A stretch of 64,000 nt of DNA from an uncultured Clostridia bacterium (GTDB lineage Bacteria; Bacillota; Clostridia; Oscillospirales; Ruminococcaceae), in assembly GCA_945910815.1 (NCBI GenBank), contig CAMDZD010000007.1:1-64000 (forward strand), in the 5' to 3' direction. The notes beneath the pieces are model-generated. The model saw only the letters and a list, made by a program, of their open reading frames with translations, was not told the origin of the DNA and made no database searches. A program made the position numbers and the translations under genes. Positions 40,423 through 50,116 of this stretch are shown piece by piece (the stretch's first letter is position 1; each line of letters opens with the position of its first letter).

Positions 40423-40440
40423 AAAAGGAGAAATAAATTT

Positions 40441-40647
40441 ATGAATATTACAGTTTCAGGCGTAAAAAAAGAAGTTTCAGACGGTCTTACCGTCGAACAG
40501 CTGATTGTCAGTGAAAAAGTAGAAACACCTCAGTATGTAACAGTAACTATTAACGATGAATTTGTAGAAAGCGGTTCATTTAAAAACACTGTTCTTAAAG
40601 ACGGTGACGCAGTAGAATTTCTTTACTTTATGGGAGGCGGTCAGTAA
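40441..40647 (+). CDS. ThiS-like sulfur carrier with GGGQ C-terminus
   Basis: A 68-residue beta-grasp protein ending FLYFMGGGQ. ThiS/MoaD carriers need a free Gly-Gly end for adenylation and thiocarboxylation. The extra residue or residues here must be removed, which fits the JAMM protease two genes on. This matches the HcyS carrier of thiocarboxylate-dependent methionine synthesis in Wolinella succinogenes. Its stop overlaps the E1 start (TAATG). AAAGGAG precedes its ATG. Confidence 0.87.
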   Translation: MNITVSGVKKEVSDGLTVEQLIVSEKVETPQYVTVTINDEFVESGSFKNTVLKDGDAVEFLYFMGGGQ

Positions 40648-41459
40648 TGGCATTTACAAATGAACAGCTTGAACGCTATTCAAGGCATATTATTCTTAAG
40701 GAAGTCGGCGTTAAGGGACAGAAAAAGCTTTTAAATGCAAAAGTACTGATTATCGGTGCCGGCGGTCTCGGAGCTCCGTGTGCTATGTATCTTGCAGCGG
40801 CAGGAGTAGGAACTATCGGAATTGCAGATGCAGATGAAGTAGACCTTTCCAATCTTCAAAGACAGATTATTCACGCTACTAAAGACGTAGGAAAAGCAAA
40901 AGTACAGTCCGCAAAGGAAACTATGGAAGCTATGAATCCCGATGTCAAAGTTAATACTTATCATACATTTGTAACAAGCGAAAACATAATGGATTTAATC
41001 AGTGATTATGATTTCATAATTGACGGAACTGACAATTTTCCGGCAAAGTTTCTTATTAACGATGCCTGCGTTATGGCAAAGAAGCCTTTCTCTCATGCCG
41101 GAATAATAAGATTTCAGGGACAGCTGATGACTTATGTTCCCGGAAAAGGCCCATGCTATCGTTGTGTGTTTAAAAATCCGCCTCCGAAAGATGCTGTACC
41201 TACCTGTAAGCAAGCCGGTGTTATAGGAGCTATGGGCGGTGTTATCGGAAGTCTGCAGGCTATGGAGGCTGTAAAATATATTGTCGGTATCGGAGAACTT
41301 CTGACCGGCTGGTTGCTTACATATGATGCTTTGAAAATGGAATTCCGCAAGGTAAAACTTCCGTCAAATACGGAAAACTGTCCTGTATGCGGTAAAAATC
41401 CTTCAATTACAAAGCTTATTGATTATGAGCAGGCAGAATGTGACGGTGCTGTGCTATGA
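40647..41459 (+). CDS. ThiF/HesA-family E1 enzyme for the sulfur carrier
   Basis: A 270-residue adenylyltransferase that activates the carrier C-terminus with ATP. Motifs: RYSRHIILKEVG, the nucleotide loop GAGGLGAP, DADEVDLSNLQRQ, and zinc CxxC pairs (CYRCVF and CPVCGK). It has no rhodanese domain, unlike the homologue at 34315. The start overlaps the carrier stop and the end overlaps the JAMM start (ATGA region). It corresponds to HcyF. Confidence 0.92.
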   Translation: MAFTNEQLERYSRHIILKEVGVKGQKKLLNAKVLIIGAGGLGAPCAMYLAAAGVGTIGIADADEVDLSNLQRQIIHATKDVGKAKVQSAKETMEAMNPDVKVNTYHTFVTSENIMDLISDYDFIIDGTDNFPAKFLINDACVMAKKPFSHAGIIRFQGQLMTYVPGKGPCYRCVFKNPPPKDAVPTCKQAGVIGAMGGVIGSLQAMEAVKYIVGIGELLTGWLLTYDALKMEFRKVKLPSNTENCPVCGKNPSITKLIDYEQAECDGAVL

Positions 41460-41869
41460 TAAAACTGTCAAAAGCAGACTATGAAAAGATACTTGCCCAC
41501 GCTGAAAAGGAACTTCCCAACGAGGCGTGCGGTCTTATTGCCGGAACGTCAGACGGCAACGATAAAATTATTCATAAAGTATATCTTCTTACCAATACAG
41601 ACCATTCAAATGAACATTTTTCTCTTGACCCAAGGGAACAGCTTTCAGCTGTAAAGGATATGCGTGCGAATGGCTGGATACCTCTCGGAAACTGGCATTC
41701 ACACCCCGAATCTCCCTCCCGTCCGTCCGAAGAAGATAAAAGGCTTGCTTATGACAGTAAAGCAAGCTATATAATTCTTTCGCTTATGGATTCAAATAAT
41801 CCGGTTATTAATTCCTTTCATATTGAGAACGGTATTTCAGAAAAAGAAAATCTGATTATAACAGAATAA
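41456..41869 (+). CDS. JAMM/MPN metalloprotease, HcyD-like
   Basis: A 137-residue zinc protease: Glu in NEACGLIAG, then NWHSHPESPSRPSEEDKR giving H-x-H, Ser and Asp. It is expected to trim the carrier ending GGGQ to a Gly-Gly end. It overlaps the E1 by four bases and is the last gene of the operon. It is a paralogue of the protease at 35799. Confidence 0.9.
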   Translation: MIKLSKADYEKILAHAEKELPNEACGLIAGTSDGNDKIIHKVYLLTNTDHSNEHFSLDPREQLSAVKDMRANGWIPLGNWHSHPESPSRPSEEDKRLAYDSKASYIILSLMDSNNPVINSFHIENGISEKENLIITE

Positions 41870-41879
41870 TTTACTGATT

Positions 41880-41910
41880 CGGGCGACCATTGGTCGCCCG
41901 TTATTTTTTT
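41880..41910 (+). terminator. Intrinsic terminator of the metY-carrier operon
   Basis: CGGGCGACC/GGTCGCCCG stem then TTATTTTTTT. It reaches the end of the convergent small gene. Confidence 0.88.
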
Positions 41911-42128
41911 TATGGCTTTTCCGGATTATGATTTATATTCAAATCCGGCGGAACATCAAATTCATCAGGAACATATTTTCCGTTTTTCTTACGCTGTTTA
42001 ACACATTCTGTCAAAAGATATTCAATCTGTCCGTTGACGGAACGGAAATCGTCCTCTGCCCATGATGCAACAGCATTGTAAAGCTTTTCAGAAAGGCGGA
42101 GCGGTATTTGTTTTTTCTTATCAGCCAT
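41910..42128 (-). CDS. Arc-like ribbon-helix-helix protein
   Basis: A 72-residue protein with a ribbon-helix-helix DNA-binding core (KQIPLRLSEKLYNAVASWAEDDFRSVNGQIEYLLTECV) and a short disordered tail. Its start overlaps the stop of the SPFH gene (TAATG). No toxin partner is present, so it is a small regulator rather than an obvious antitoxin. The target is unknown. Confidence 0.8.
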   Translation of the reverse strand: MADKKKQIPLRLSEKLYNAVASWAEDDFRSVNGQIEYLLTECVKQRKKNGKYVPDEFDVPPDLNINHNPEKP

Positions 42129-43114
42129 TAATATAAACTTCCCGAATTTACAACAGGCTGGGCATCATGATTTCCGCAGAGGACTACAAGCAGATTTGAA
42201 ACCATAGAAGCCTTTCTTTCGTCATCAAGTTCAACAACATTATTTTCGCTCAGCCTTTCGAGAGCCATTTCGACCATACCGACTGCACCGTCAACAATCA
42301 TTTTTCTTGCGTCTATTATTGCAGATGCCTGCTGTCTCTGAAGCATAGCAACAGCTATTTCCGGAGCATATGCAAGATATGTAATTCTTGCCTCAACTAT
42401 TTCAATGCCTGCCTCAGCAACTTTGAGCTGAATTTCATCTTTGATACGGTTTGCTACTATTTCGCTTGAACCTCTTAAACTTCCCTCATCAGCTATTCCG
42501 TCACCGGTTGTATCAACATTAGGAGCAATATCATAAGGATAAACTCTTACAATATTTCTCAATGCAGTATCGCACTGGAGCGAGAGATATTCCTTATAAT
42601 TATCGACATTGAACACTGCTTTTGAAGTATCAACTACTTTCCACATAACAGCAATGCCGATTTCAACGGGATTTCCGAGACAGTCATTTATTTTCTGACG
42701 GTTGTTGTTAAGAGTCATAATTTTCAGGGAAATTTTTTTGCTTGGCATAGTATTCTGATTTGCGTTATTATTTCCGACGACAGAGCCGGCAACATCACCG
42801 CTCTGACTAAGCTTTGTGTTTGATGCAGGATTTACAGCAACGCAAAAAGGATTTACATAATAAAAGCCGTCTCCCTTTATAGTGCCTATGTATTTTCCGA
42901 AAAGAGTTAAAACCATAGCTTCCTGAGGCTTGAGGACTTTCAGTCCTAAATATGGAATCCAGCCGATACAAAGCCATATAATTCCGATTACTGTGAGCAA
43001 GGGAAAATATGAAGCACCGATAATTACTGCCAAAACTGACAGCATATACAGCAGGGTGATAATAATCATAGCAGACATGCCATGTTTTTTGTTTTCGAGA
43101 ATTTTTTCTTTCAT
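42128..43114 (-). CDS. SPFH/band-7 domain membrane protein
   Basis: A 328-residue stomatin/flotillin-like protein. Two adjacent N-terminal membrane helices (about 15-55) precede an SPFH domain (about 60-265; KVLKPQEAMVLTLFGKYIGT, AVMWKVVDTSKAVFNVDNY, VAEAGIEIVEARITYLAYAPEIA). A C-terminal helical part with MLQRQQASAIIDARKMIVDGAV follows. Such proteins form membrane microdomain scaffolds. It is translationally coupled to the ribbon-helix-helix gene. Confidence 0.88.
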   Translation of the reverse strand: MKEKILENKKHGMSAMIIITLLYMLSVLAVIIGASYFPLLTVIGIIWLCIGWIPYLGLKVLKPQEAMVLTLFGKYIGTIKGDGFYYVNPFCVAVNPASNTKLSQSGDVAGSVVGNNNANQNTMPSKKISLKIMTLNNNRQKINDCLGNPVEIGIAVMWKVVDTSKAVFNVDNYKEYLSLQCDTALRNIVRVYPYDIAPNVDTTGDGIADEGSLRGSSEIVANRIKDEIQLKVAEAGIEIVEARITYLAYAPEIAVAMLQRQQASAIIDARKMIVDGAVGMVEMALERLSENNVVELDDERKASMVSNLLVVLCGNHDAQPVVNSGSLY

Positions 43115-43146
43115 AAATAAGACTCCTTTTTCAATTTGATATTAAA

Positions 43147-43175
43147 ATGATATCATATAAATATTATTTTGTCAA
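43147..43175 (-). promoter_or_regulatory. Promoter of the SPFH gene
   Basis: Minus strand TTGACA (43175-43170), 17-base spacer, TATCAT (43152-43147), then AAGGAG before the ATG. Confidence 0.75.
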
Positions 43176-43215
43176 GAGAAAAATCAAGTTAAATAAAAAA
43201 AATATAAAAAAACTG

Positions 43216-43244
43216 TTGACAAATGTGTTTTTTAGGTATATAAT
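43216..43244 (+). promoter_or_regulatory. trp operon promoter
   Basis: A perfect TTGACA (43216-43221), 17-base spacer and TATAAT (43239-43244). Confidence 0.9.
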
Positions 43245-43250
43245 AAACAG

Positions 43251-43557
43251 GAATTAAATAAACCGTTGAAGCGAGAGTAAAAACAATTGCAGGGCTTTAC
43301 AGAGAATCCGGAGTGCTGAGAACCGGAATAAGTAACGGATTGTTAAATGGGTCGCTGAGGGCATGGTCAAAGGTATTTTCAAAAAAATACTGAGTATTCC
43401 ATGACGTGGAGGCATACGTCAGTTGTCAGGAATATGCTGGTATTCCGTAAAAAGTGTACAGAATTTTTCTTCTGTAAATCAAGGTGGCACCGCTGATATG
43501 AAAGTATTAGTCCTTGACGAGATTTTTTTAATTAAAATCTTGTCGGGGCTTTTTTTG
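43251..43557 (+). promoter_or_regulatory. Tryptophan T-box leader of the trp operon
   Basis: A classic tRNA-sensing leader. Stem I contains AGAGAATCCGGAG, and its 3' side has the specifier codon TGG (43348-43350, in AAATGGGTCGC), which is Trp. The T-box sequence AAGGTGGCACCGC is at 43481-43493. The terminator (stem 43509-43550, then TTTTTTT) is the alternative to an antiterminator that uncharged tRNA-Trp would stabilise. Low tryptophan charging should therefore switch the operon on. Confidence 0.93.
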
Positions 43558-43592
43558 TTGCCGTCAGGATTTTATAAAGGAGAGTGTTTTTT

Positions 43593-45086
43593 ATGCAGGA
43601 AACAGTTATAACAACTTCGCTTGAAGATGTGAAAAAAATTGCGGAATCGGGAGACTATAAAGTAATTCCGATAAAGGCGGAAATGTATTCGGATATGAAA
43701 ACACCGATACAGTTAATGTCCGGACTCCGCAATGCAAGCCATCACTGTTTTATTCTCGAAAGCGTTGACAATACAAAGAGATGGGGCAGATATACATTTT
43801 TAGGCTATGACCCTATTCTTGAAGTAACATGTACAAACGGATTTCTTCAAATCAAGGATAAGGACGGCAATACTGAAACTTATGAAAATGCAAATCCAAA
43901 GACATATATCGAGAATGTTCTCAGGGAATACAAAAGTCCGAAACTTTCCGATTATCCTACATTTACGGGAGGTCTCGCCGGATATTTTTCATATGACTAT
44001 ATAAAATATGCTGAACCCTCTTTGAATCTTGATGCAGAAGATAACGAAAATTTCAAAGATGTTGATTTAATGCTTTTCGATAAGGTTATTGCATTTGACA
44101 GTCAGCGTCAGAAAATCATAGTAATAGTAAATATAAAAACCGACGATATAGAGGAAAATTACAAGAAAGGCTGTCAGGAGCTTGAAATTACTGCAAATCT
44201 GATTCTCAACGGACTCCCTAAGAAATCAGAGCCTTTGAAACTTAAATCTGAAATACGTCCGCTTTTCACCAAGGAACAGTACTGCGATATGGTAAAAAAA
44301 GCAAAGGATTATATATATGAAGGTGATATATTTCAGGTTGTACTGTCAAATCGTCTTGAGGCTGATGTTGAGGGAAGTATATTTGATGTATACAGGGTAC
44401 TCCGAACTGAAAATCCCTCGCCGTATATGTTCTATTTTGCAAGCGATGACATTGAAATAGCAGGCTCATCGCCCGAAACTCTTGTGAGACTTGAAAACGG
44501 AATACTTCACACATATCCTCTTGCGGGAACACGTCCGAGAGGTCTTACAGATGAAGATGATAAACGCCTTGAATCCGAACTCCTTGCAGATGAAAAGGAA
44601 CGTGCCGAACACAATATGCTTGTTGACCTCGGCAGAAACGATATAGGAAAAATCAGTAAGTTCGGAAGCGTAAGCGTTGAAAGCTATATGGAAATCCAGC
44701 GTTTTTCAAAAGTAATGCATATAGGTTCATCAGTAAGGGGAGAAATTGCAGACGGCAGAACTGCTATGGATGCAGTTGAATCGATACTTCCTGCCGGAAC
44801 TCTTTCGGGAGCTCCGAAAATCAGAGCTTGTGAGATTATTAACGAACTCGAAAACAATAAGCGTGGAATTTACGGGGGAGCAATAGGCTATCTTGATTTT
44901 ACAGGAAATCTTGATGTATGTATTGCAATCCGTCTTGCATTTAAAAAACAGGGCAAGCTTTTCATCAGAAGCGGTGCGGGAATCGTAGCCGACAGCATAC
45001 CAGAAAATGAGTATCAGGAATGTATTAACAAGGCTAAGGCTGTTGTTGATGCCGTAAAGCTTGCAGAGGGAGGAATTGAAGCATGA
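43593..45086 (+). CDS. trpE: Anthranilate synthase component I
   Basis: A 497-residue chorismate-using enzyme that makes anthranilate with TrpG. Motifs: the N-terminal LLES-like [18 protein letters not shown] (feedback site), [24 protein letters not shown] and the C-terminal [10 protein letters not shown]. The ATG at 43593 follows GGAGAG; an upstream GTG (43584) is inside the ribosome site. It overlaps trpG by four bases. Confidence 0.95.
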   Translation: MQETVITTSLEDVKKIAESGDYKVIPIKAEMYSDMKTPIQLMSGLRNASHHCFILESVDNTKRWGRYTFLGYDPILEVTCTNGFLQIKDKDGNTETYENANPKTYIENVLREYKSPKLSDYPTFTGGLAGYFSYDYIKYAEPSLNLDAEDNENFKDVDLMLFDKVIAFDSQRQKIIVIVNIKTDDIEENYKKGCQELEITANLILNGLPKKSEPLKLKSEIRPLFTKEQYCDMVKKAKDYIYEGDIFQVVLSNRLEADVEGSIFDVYRVLRTENPSPYMFYFASDDIEIAGSSPETLVRLENGILHTYPLAGTRPRGLTDEDDKRLESELLADEKERAEHNMLVDLGRNDIGKISKFGSVSVESYMEIQRFSKVMHIGSSVRGEIADGRTAMDAVESILPAGTLSGAPKIRACEIINELENNKRGIYGGAIGYLDFTGNLDVCIAIRLAFKKQGKLFIRSGAGIVADSIPENEYQECINKAKAVVDAVKLAEGGIEA

Positions 45087-45646
45087 TTCTTTTGATTGAC
45101 AATTTCGACAGCTTTTCCTATAATCTCTATCAGCTTATAGGAAGTATAAACGAAGATATAAAAGTAATCAGAAACAATGATATGACTCCGGAGGAAATCG
45201 AAAAGCTTAATCCGTCGCATATAGTAATTTCCCCTGGCCCCGGAAAGCCTTCTGAGGCGGGAAACTGTATTGAAATTATAAAAGCTCTTTCCGGAAAATA
45301 CCCGATATTCGGAGTATGTCTCGGACATCAGTCAATTGTTGAGGCATTCGGCGGTACTGTTTCATATGCGAAAAAACTTGTACACGGAAAGCCAGAAATA
45401 ATTAAAATCAATAAAAATCACCCTATGTTTTCGGGACTTGACGATACAATGCAGGGGGCAAGATACCATTCACTTTCGGCATTGAGGGAAAATCTCCCTG
45501 AATGTCTCGAAGTAACTGCTGAATCCTCTGACGGCGAAATAATGGCAGTTGCCCACAAAAAATATAAGATATGGGGAGTACAGTTTCACCCCGAATCAAT
45601 AATGACACCGCAGGGCAGGGAACTGCTTGTTAATTTTCTGAAATAA
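45083..45646 (+). CDS. trpG: Anthranilate synthase component II (glutamine amidotransferase)
   Basis: A 187-residue class I amidotransferase that delivers ammonia to TrpE. Nucleophile Cys in FGVCLGHQ (near 79), His and Glu in VQFHPESI, and SPGPGKPSEAG. No phosphoribosyltransferase fusion is present; trpD is separate. Confidence 0.94.
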   Translation: MILLIDNFDSFSYNLYQLIGSINEDIKVIRNNDMTPEEIEKLNPSHIVISPGPGKPSEAGNCIEIIKALSGKYPIFGVCLGHQSIVEAFGGTVSYAKKLVHGKPEIIKINKNHPMFSGLDDTMQGARYHSLSALRENLPECLEVTAESSDGEIMAVAHKKYKIWGVQFHPESIMTPQGRELLVNFLK

Positions 45647-45661
45647 CCGGAGGTATTTAAA

Positions 45662-46675
45662 ATGATTAAAGAAGGTATAGCCGAACTTGTAAACGGAAAA
45701 AATCTCTCACTTGAAACGGCTGAACAGATTTTTGATGAAATTATGAGCGGAAAGACTAATGATGTAGAAAAAAGTGCATTTCTTACGGCACTTGCAATAA
45801 AGGGAGAAACTATTGAAGAAACTACTGCACTTGCAAATATTATGCGTAAGTACTGTGAAAAGCCGGAACATAAATGTGAAGTACTTGAAATAGTAGGAAC
45901 AGGCGGAGACAAATCGAACAGCTTTAATATATCAACAACATCATCGTTTGTACTCAGCGGTGCAGGAGTAAGCGTTGCAAAGCACGGCAACAGAGCTGCC
46001 TCAAGCAAATGCGGAGCTGCGGACGTTCTGGAGGCTCTCGGAGTTAAAATTGATATTTCTCCTGAAAAAAGCAGTAAAATTCTTGATGAACTCGGAATAT
46101 GCTTTCTCTTTGCACAGAAATATCATTCCGCAATGAAGTATGTAGGCGGAGTAAGAAAAGAACTCGGCTTTAAAACAATATTCAATCTTGCAGGCCCTTT
46201 GTCAAATCCGGCATTTCCGGAATACCAGTTACTCGGAGTATACAGGGAAGATTTGCTTGAACCTATGGCAAAAGTTCTTAATAATCTCGGTGTAAAGCGT
46301 GGAATGGTTGTATACGGCAGAGATTGTCTTGATGAAATCTCACTTTCTTCCGAAACTGCAATATGCGAATTTAAAGAAGAAAAAATGAGAAAATATGTAA
46401 TAAATCCGGAACAGTACGGCTTCAGAAGATGTAAAAAATCCGAACTTACAGGCGGTACTCCGGAGAAAAATGCCAGAATAACAAGAAGTATTTTAAGCGG
46501 TGAAGAAAAGGGTGCAAAGCGTGATGCGGTAGTGCTTAACAGTATGTTTGCATATCACATAGTTCACCCCGAAACCGATATGCACGTAAGCAGAAAAATC
46601 GTGGAATCATCTATCGACAGCGGAAAGGCTCTCGAAAAGCTTGAAAGCTTTATAAAAGCTACACAGGAGGACTGA
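45662..46675 (+). CDS. trpD: Anthranilate phosphoribosyltransferase
   Basis: A 337-residue enzyme joining anthranilate and PRPP. Motifs: the PRPP loop VGTGGDKSNSFNISTTS, KHGNRAASSKCGAADVLEALG, and NLAGPLSNPAFPEYQLLGV. GGAGG lies before the ATG, 15 bases after trpG. Confidence 0.95.
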   Translation: MIKEGIAELVNGKNLSLETAEQIFDEIMSGKTNDVEKSAFLTALAIKGETIEETTALANIMRKYCEKPEHKCEVLEIVGTGGDKSNSFNISTTSSFVLSGAGVSVAKHGNRAASSKCGAADVLEALGVKIDISPEKSSKILDELGICFLFAQKYHSAMKYVGGVRKELGFKTIFNLAGPLSNPAFPEYQLLGVYREDLLEPMAKVLNNLGVKRGMVVYGRDCLDEISLSSETAICEFKEEKMRKYVINPEQYGFRRCKKSELTGGTPEKNARITRSILSGEEKGAKRDAVVLNSMFAYHIVHPETDMHVSRKIVESSIDSGKALEKLESFIKATQED

Positions 46676-46676
46676 G

Positions 46677-47456
46677 ATGATACTTGATGATATAACCGAA
46701 TCAACGAAAATCCGCCTTGAATCCGCAAAAAAGGATATGCCTTTCAGCGAAGTAAGACGGCAGGCGGAAAATATGCCGTCTGATACGGAATTTCCATTCA
46801 GAAAGGCTCTTGCAAAATCGGGATTGTCATTTATATGCGAAGTGAAAAAGGGTTCACCGTCAAAGGGAATAATATCCGAAAAATTCCCGTATCTCGAAAT
46901 CGCCCGAAAATATGAGGAAATGGGTGCAGATGCAATATCAGTCCTCACTGAACCCGAATTTTTCAAGGGCAGTAATAAATATCTTTCCGAAATTCATCAG
47001 ACAGTCAGAACTCCTCTTTTACGCAAGGACTTTACAATTGATGAATATATGATTTACAAGGCGAAAACACTCGGAGCTTCTGCAATACTTCTGATATGCA
47101 GTATACTGGAAAAATCACAGTTAAGCGAATATCTCGTAATCGCTCATTCTCTCGGACTTTCCGCACTTGTTGAAACTCATAACGAATACGAAATCGAAAC
47201 AGCTTTAACGGCAGGAGCGGAAATAATCGGAGTAAATAACCGTGATTTGAAAACTTTCAGAGTTGATACCGCTACAAGCGAAAATTTAAGAAAATACGTC
47301 CCGAGTGATAAAATATTCGTATCAGAAAGCGGAATCCATACTGCTGAAGATATTCAGAAAATGAAGAATATAAATGCCGATGCGGTATTAATCGGCGAGG
47401 CTTTTATGAGAAGCGAAAATCCGTCCGAACTTCTCAGAAACTTTAAGGGTAATTAA
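46677..47456 (+). CDS. trpC: Indole-3-glycerol phosphate synthase
   Basis: A 259-residue TIM-barrel enzyme. Motifs: FICEVKKGSPSKG (catalytic Lys and Glu), SVLTEPEFFKG, LLRKDFTIDEYMI, GVNNRDLKTF and SESGI. It starts one base after the trpD stop and is not fused to trpF. Confidence 0.95.
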   Translation: MILDDITESTKIRLESAKKDMPFSEVRRQAENMPSDTEFPFRKALAKSGLSFICEVKKGSPSKGIISEKFPYLEIARKYEEMGADAISVLTEPEFFKGSNKYLSEIHQTVRTPLLRKDFTIDEYMIYKAKTLGASAILLICSILEKSQLSEYLVIAHSLGLSALVETHNEYEIETALTAGAEIIGVNNRDLKTFRVDTATSENLRKYVPSDKIFVSESGIHTAEDIQKMKNINADAVLIGEAFMRSENPSELLRNFKGN

Positions 47457-47459
47457 TCT

Positions 47460-48065
47460 ATGAAAATAAAAATATGCGGACTTTTCAGAAATCAGGATAT
47501 AGAATATGCAAATACCGCAAAGCCCGATTATATCGGATTTGTATTTGCTGAAAGCAGAAGAAAGGTTACTTTCGGAAAGGCTTTTGAGCTTAAAAAAAAT
47601 CTGAATCCCGGAATAAAAGCTGTCGGAGTATTCGTTAATCAGGATAAAAGCTTTATTGCGGAGCTTGTCAGAAATAAAATCATAGATATAATACAGCTCC
47701 ACGGAAACGAAGATAACAAATATATATCAGAATTAAGAAAACTTACGGGTGATACACCAGTAATAAAGGCTGTATCCGTAAAAAATACAGAAGATATTCT
47801 GAAATCGGCGGAATATATTTCCGATTTCATATTGCTTGACAACGGAAAAGGCGGTACGGGAGAGCGTTTCGACTGGAATCTCATAGAAAAAAGTCACAGA
47901 ATATTCTTAGCCGGCGGAGTAAATCCCGATAATATATCCGAAGCAATAAAGCTTAATCCGTATTGTATAGATGTAAGCTCCGGAGCTGAAACGGACGGAT
48001 TAAAAGACAGGGATAAAATGATACAGCTTGTAAATGCTGTAAGAAATAACGGAGGAATTTTATAA
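47460..48065 (+). CDS. trpF: Phosphoribosylanthranilate isomerase
   Basis: A 201-residue TIM-barrel isomerase with the catalytic Cys in KIKICGLF (near 6), [18 protein letters not shown]-like [22 protein letters not shown] and ISSGAE-like VSSGAETDG. It overlaps trpB by one base. Confidence 0.94.
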   Translation: MKIKICGLFRNQDIEYANTAKPDYIGFVFAESRRKVTFGKAFELKKNLNPGIKAVGVFVNQDKSFIAELVRNKIIDIIQLHGNEDNKYISELRKLTGDTPVIKAVSVKNTEDILKSAEYISDFILLDNGKGGTGERFDWNLIEKSHRIFLAGGVNPDNISEAIKLNPYCIDVSSGAETDGLKDRDKMIQLVNAVRNNGGIL

Positions 48066-49252
48066 TGTCAGAAAAGGGAAGATACGGAATACACGGCGGA
48101 CAGTATATTCCGGAAACACTTATGAATGAAATTCATCATCTTGAAGAATGTTATGAATTTTATAAAAACGATAAGGAATTTAATGATGAACTCAATACAC
48201 TTTTAAAAGAATATGCAGGCAGACCATCATTATTGTACTATGCCGAAAAAATGACAAAAGACCTCGGCGGAGCAAAAATATATCTCAAGCGTGAGGATTT
48301 GAACCATACCGGCTCGCATAAAATAAACAACGTTCTCGGTCAGGTTCTTATGGCGAAGAAAATGGGTAAAACAAGAGTAATTGCCGAAACGGGAGCAGGT
48401 CAGCACGGTGTCGCAACAGCAACGGCGGCGGCACTTCTCGGAATGGAATGTGAAATATTTATGGGTAAGGAGGATACTGACCGCCAGCGTCTGAATGTTT
48501 ACAGAATGGAACTTCTCGGAGCAAAGGTTCACGCTGTAACAAGCGGAACGCAGACTCTTAAAGATGCCGTAAATGAAACTATGCGTGAATGGGTATCAAG
48601 GGTACATGATACGCATTATGTGCTTGGTTCAGTAATGGGGCCTCACCCGTTCCCGATGATTGTAAGGGATTTTCAGAGCGTAATCAGCAAGGAGGCAAGA
48701 GAACAGATACTCGAAAAAGAAGGCAGACTTCCGTCAGCAGTGCTTGCTTGCGTAGGCGGAGGCAGTAACGCTATGGGAATGTTCTATAACTTCATAAACG
48801 ATAAAGATGTAAAGCTTATAGGCTGTGAGGCTGCCGGAAAGGGTGTTGATACTGACCGCACAGCTGCTACAATGGCAACAGGAAAGCTCGGAATTTTCCA
48901 CGGTATGAAATCATATTTCTGTCAGGACGATGACGGTCAGATTGCTCCGGTATATTCAATATCAGCAGGTCTTGATTACCCCGGAGTAGGCCCTGAACAT
49001 GCATATTTAAGGGATTCCGGCAGAGCTGAATACGTTCCCGTAACTGATGACGAGGCTGTTGAGGCTTTTGAATATATAGCTAAAACAGAGGGAATAATCT
49101 GTGCAATAGAATCAGCTCATGCAGTAGCTCATGTAATGAAGATTGCAAAGAATTACAGCAAGGACGACATAATTATTGTATGTATTTCCGGCAGAGGAGA
49201 CAAGGACGTTGCAGCAATAGCAAGATACAGAGGAGTTGATATAAATGAGTAG
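48065..49252 (+). CDS. trpB: Tryptophan synthase beta subunit
   Basis: A 395-residue PLP enzyme joining indole and serine. Motifs: [28 protein letters not shown] with the PLP Lys, [30 protein letters not shown] and the GRGDKD end. This is the classical TrpB1 form that partners TrpA; the genes overlap by eight bases. Confidence 0.96.
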   Translation: MSEKGRYGIHGGQYIPETLMNEIHHLEECYEFYKNDKEFNDELNTLLKEYAGRPSLLYYAEKMTKDLGGAKIYLKREDLNHTGSHKINNVLGQVLMAKKMGKTRVIAETGAGQHGVATATAAALLGMECEIFMGKEDTDRQRLNVYRMELLGAKVHAVTSGTQTLKDAVNETMREWVSRVHDTHYVLGSVMGPHPFPMIVRDFQSVISKEAREQILEKEGRLPSAVLACVGGGSNAMGMFYNFINDKDVKLIGCEAAGKGVDTDRTAATMATGKLGIFHGMKSYFCQDDDGQIAPVYSISAGLDYPGVGPEHAYLRDSGRAEYVPVTDDEAVEAFEYIAKTEGIICAIESAHAVAHVMKIAKNYSKDDIIIVCISGRGDKDVAAIARYRGVDINE

Positions 49253-50018
49253 AATTAAAAACGCTTTCGCAAATAACAACAAGGCATTTATTGCATTCCT
49301 TACGGCAGGAGACCCCTCAATTGATAAGACTGAAGAATTTATATATAAGCTCATAGAAGGCGGAGCTGATTTGATTGAAATCGGAATACCCTTTTCAGAC
49401 CCTATTGCGGAGGGTGCTGTTATACAGTCTGCAAATATACGTTCGCTTTCGGGTGGTACTCGCATAAAGAATGTTTTTGAACTCGTTGAAAGAGTAAGAA
49501 AAAATACACAGATACCGCTTGTATTCCTTACATATATGAATACTGTTTTCAAATACGGTACAGAGGAATTTTTCAGAAAATGCAGTGAAACAGGTATTGA
49601 CGGAATAATTATTCCGGATTTGCCTTTTGAGGAAAAGGGAGAAATAAAGGAACCTGCGAATAAATACGGCGTTGATATAATTTCGCTTATAGCTCCTACA
49701 TCTGAAAACAGAATAAAGCTTATAGCACAGGAATCTGAGGGCTTTGTATATGTTGTATCATCAATGGGCGTTACAGGAATGAGAAGTGAAATTAAAACCG
49801 ATTTGAAATCAATTACCGAATCCGTCAGAAAATACACTGATAATCCGATTGCAATAGGCTTTGGAATAAACTCTCCCGAACAGGCTGAAAAATATTCAAA
49901 AATTGCCGACGGCGTAATAGTGGGAAGTGCAATCGTTAAAATTATAGAACAGCACAGAGAAAATTCCGGAGAATATCTTAAGGAATATGCAAACAAAATG
50001 AAATCTGCAATGATTTGA
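49245..50018 (+). CDS. trpA: Tryptophan synthase alpha subunit
   Basis: A 257-residue TIM-barrel lyase that releases indole from indole-3-glycerol phosphate. Motifs: [18 protein letters not shown] (catalytic Glu), [14 protein letters not shown] (catalytic Asp), [10 protein letters not shown] and [10 protein letters not shown]. It is the last gene of the trp operon. Confidence 0.95.
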   Translation: MSRIKNAFANNNKAFIAFLTAGDPSIDKTEEFIYKLIEGGADLIEIGIPFSDPIAEGAVIQSANIRSLSGGTRIKNVFELVERVRKNTQIPLVFLTYMNTVFKYGTEEFFRKCSETGIDGIIIPDLPFEEKGEIKEPANKYGVDIISLIAPTSENRIKLIAQESEGFVYVVSSMGVTGMRSEIKTDLKSITESVRKYTDNPIAIGFGINSPEQAEKYSKIADGVIVGSAIVKIIEQHRENSGEYLKEYANKMKSAMI

Positions 50019-50028
50019 AACAGCTTTT

Positions 50029-50060
50029 AAGGGCGGAATTTTTAAAAATATCCGCCCTTT
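50029..50060 (+). terminator. Intrinsic terminator of the trp operon
   Basis: AAGGGCGGA/TCCGCCCTT, nine bp. The following bases are TTAATG, so the U tract is short. Confidence 0.7.
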
Positions 50061-50116
50061 AATGAATTTTTATGGAGAGCGGAAATTACCGCATTAAAAC
50101 AAGAAATATCTGAAAT

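Noticed and set aside
41910..42128. Ribbon-helix-helix gene as antitoxin of a toxin-antitoxin pair
   Set aside because: Its coupled neighbour is an SPFH membrane protein, not a toxin family.
49112..49996. 294-codon minus-strand reading frame opposite trpA
   Set aside because: It is antisense to trpB/trpA, low in charged residues and without a family motif, so it is a shadow frame.
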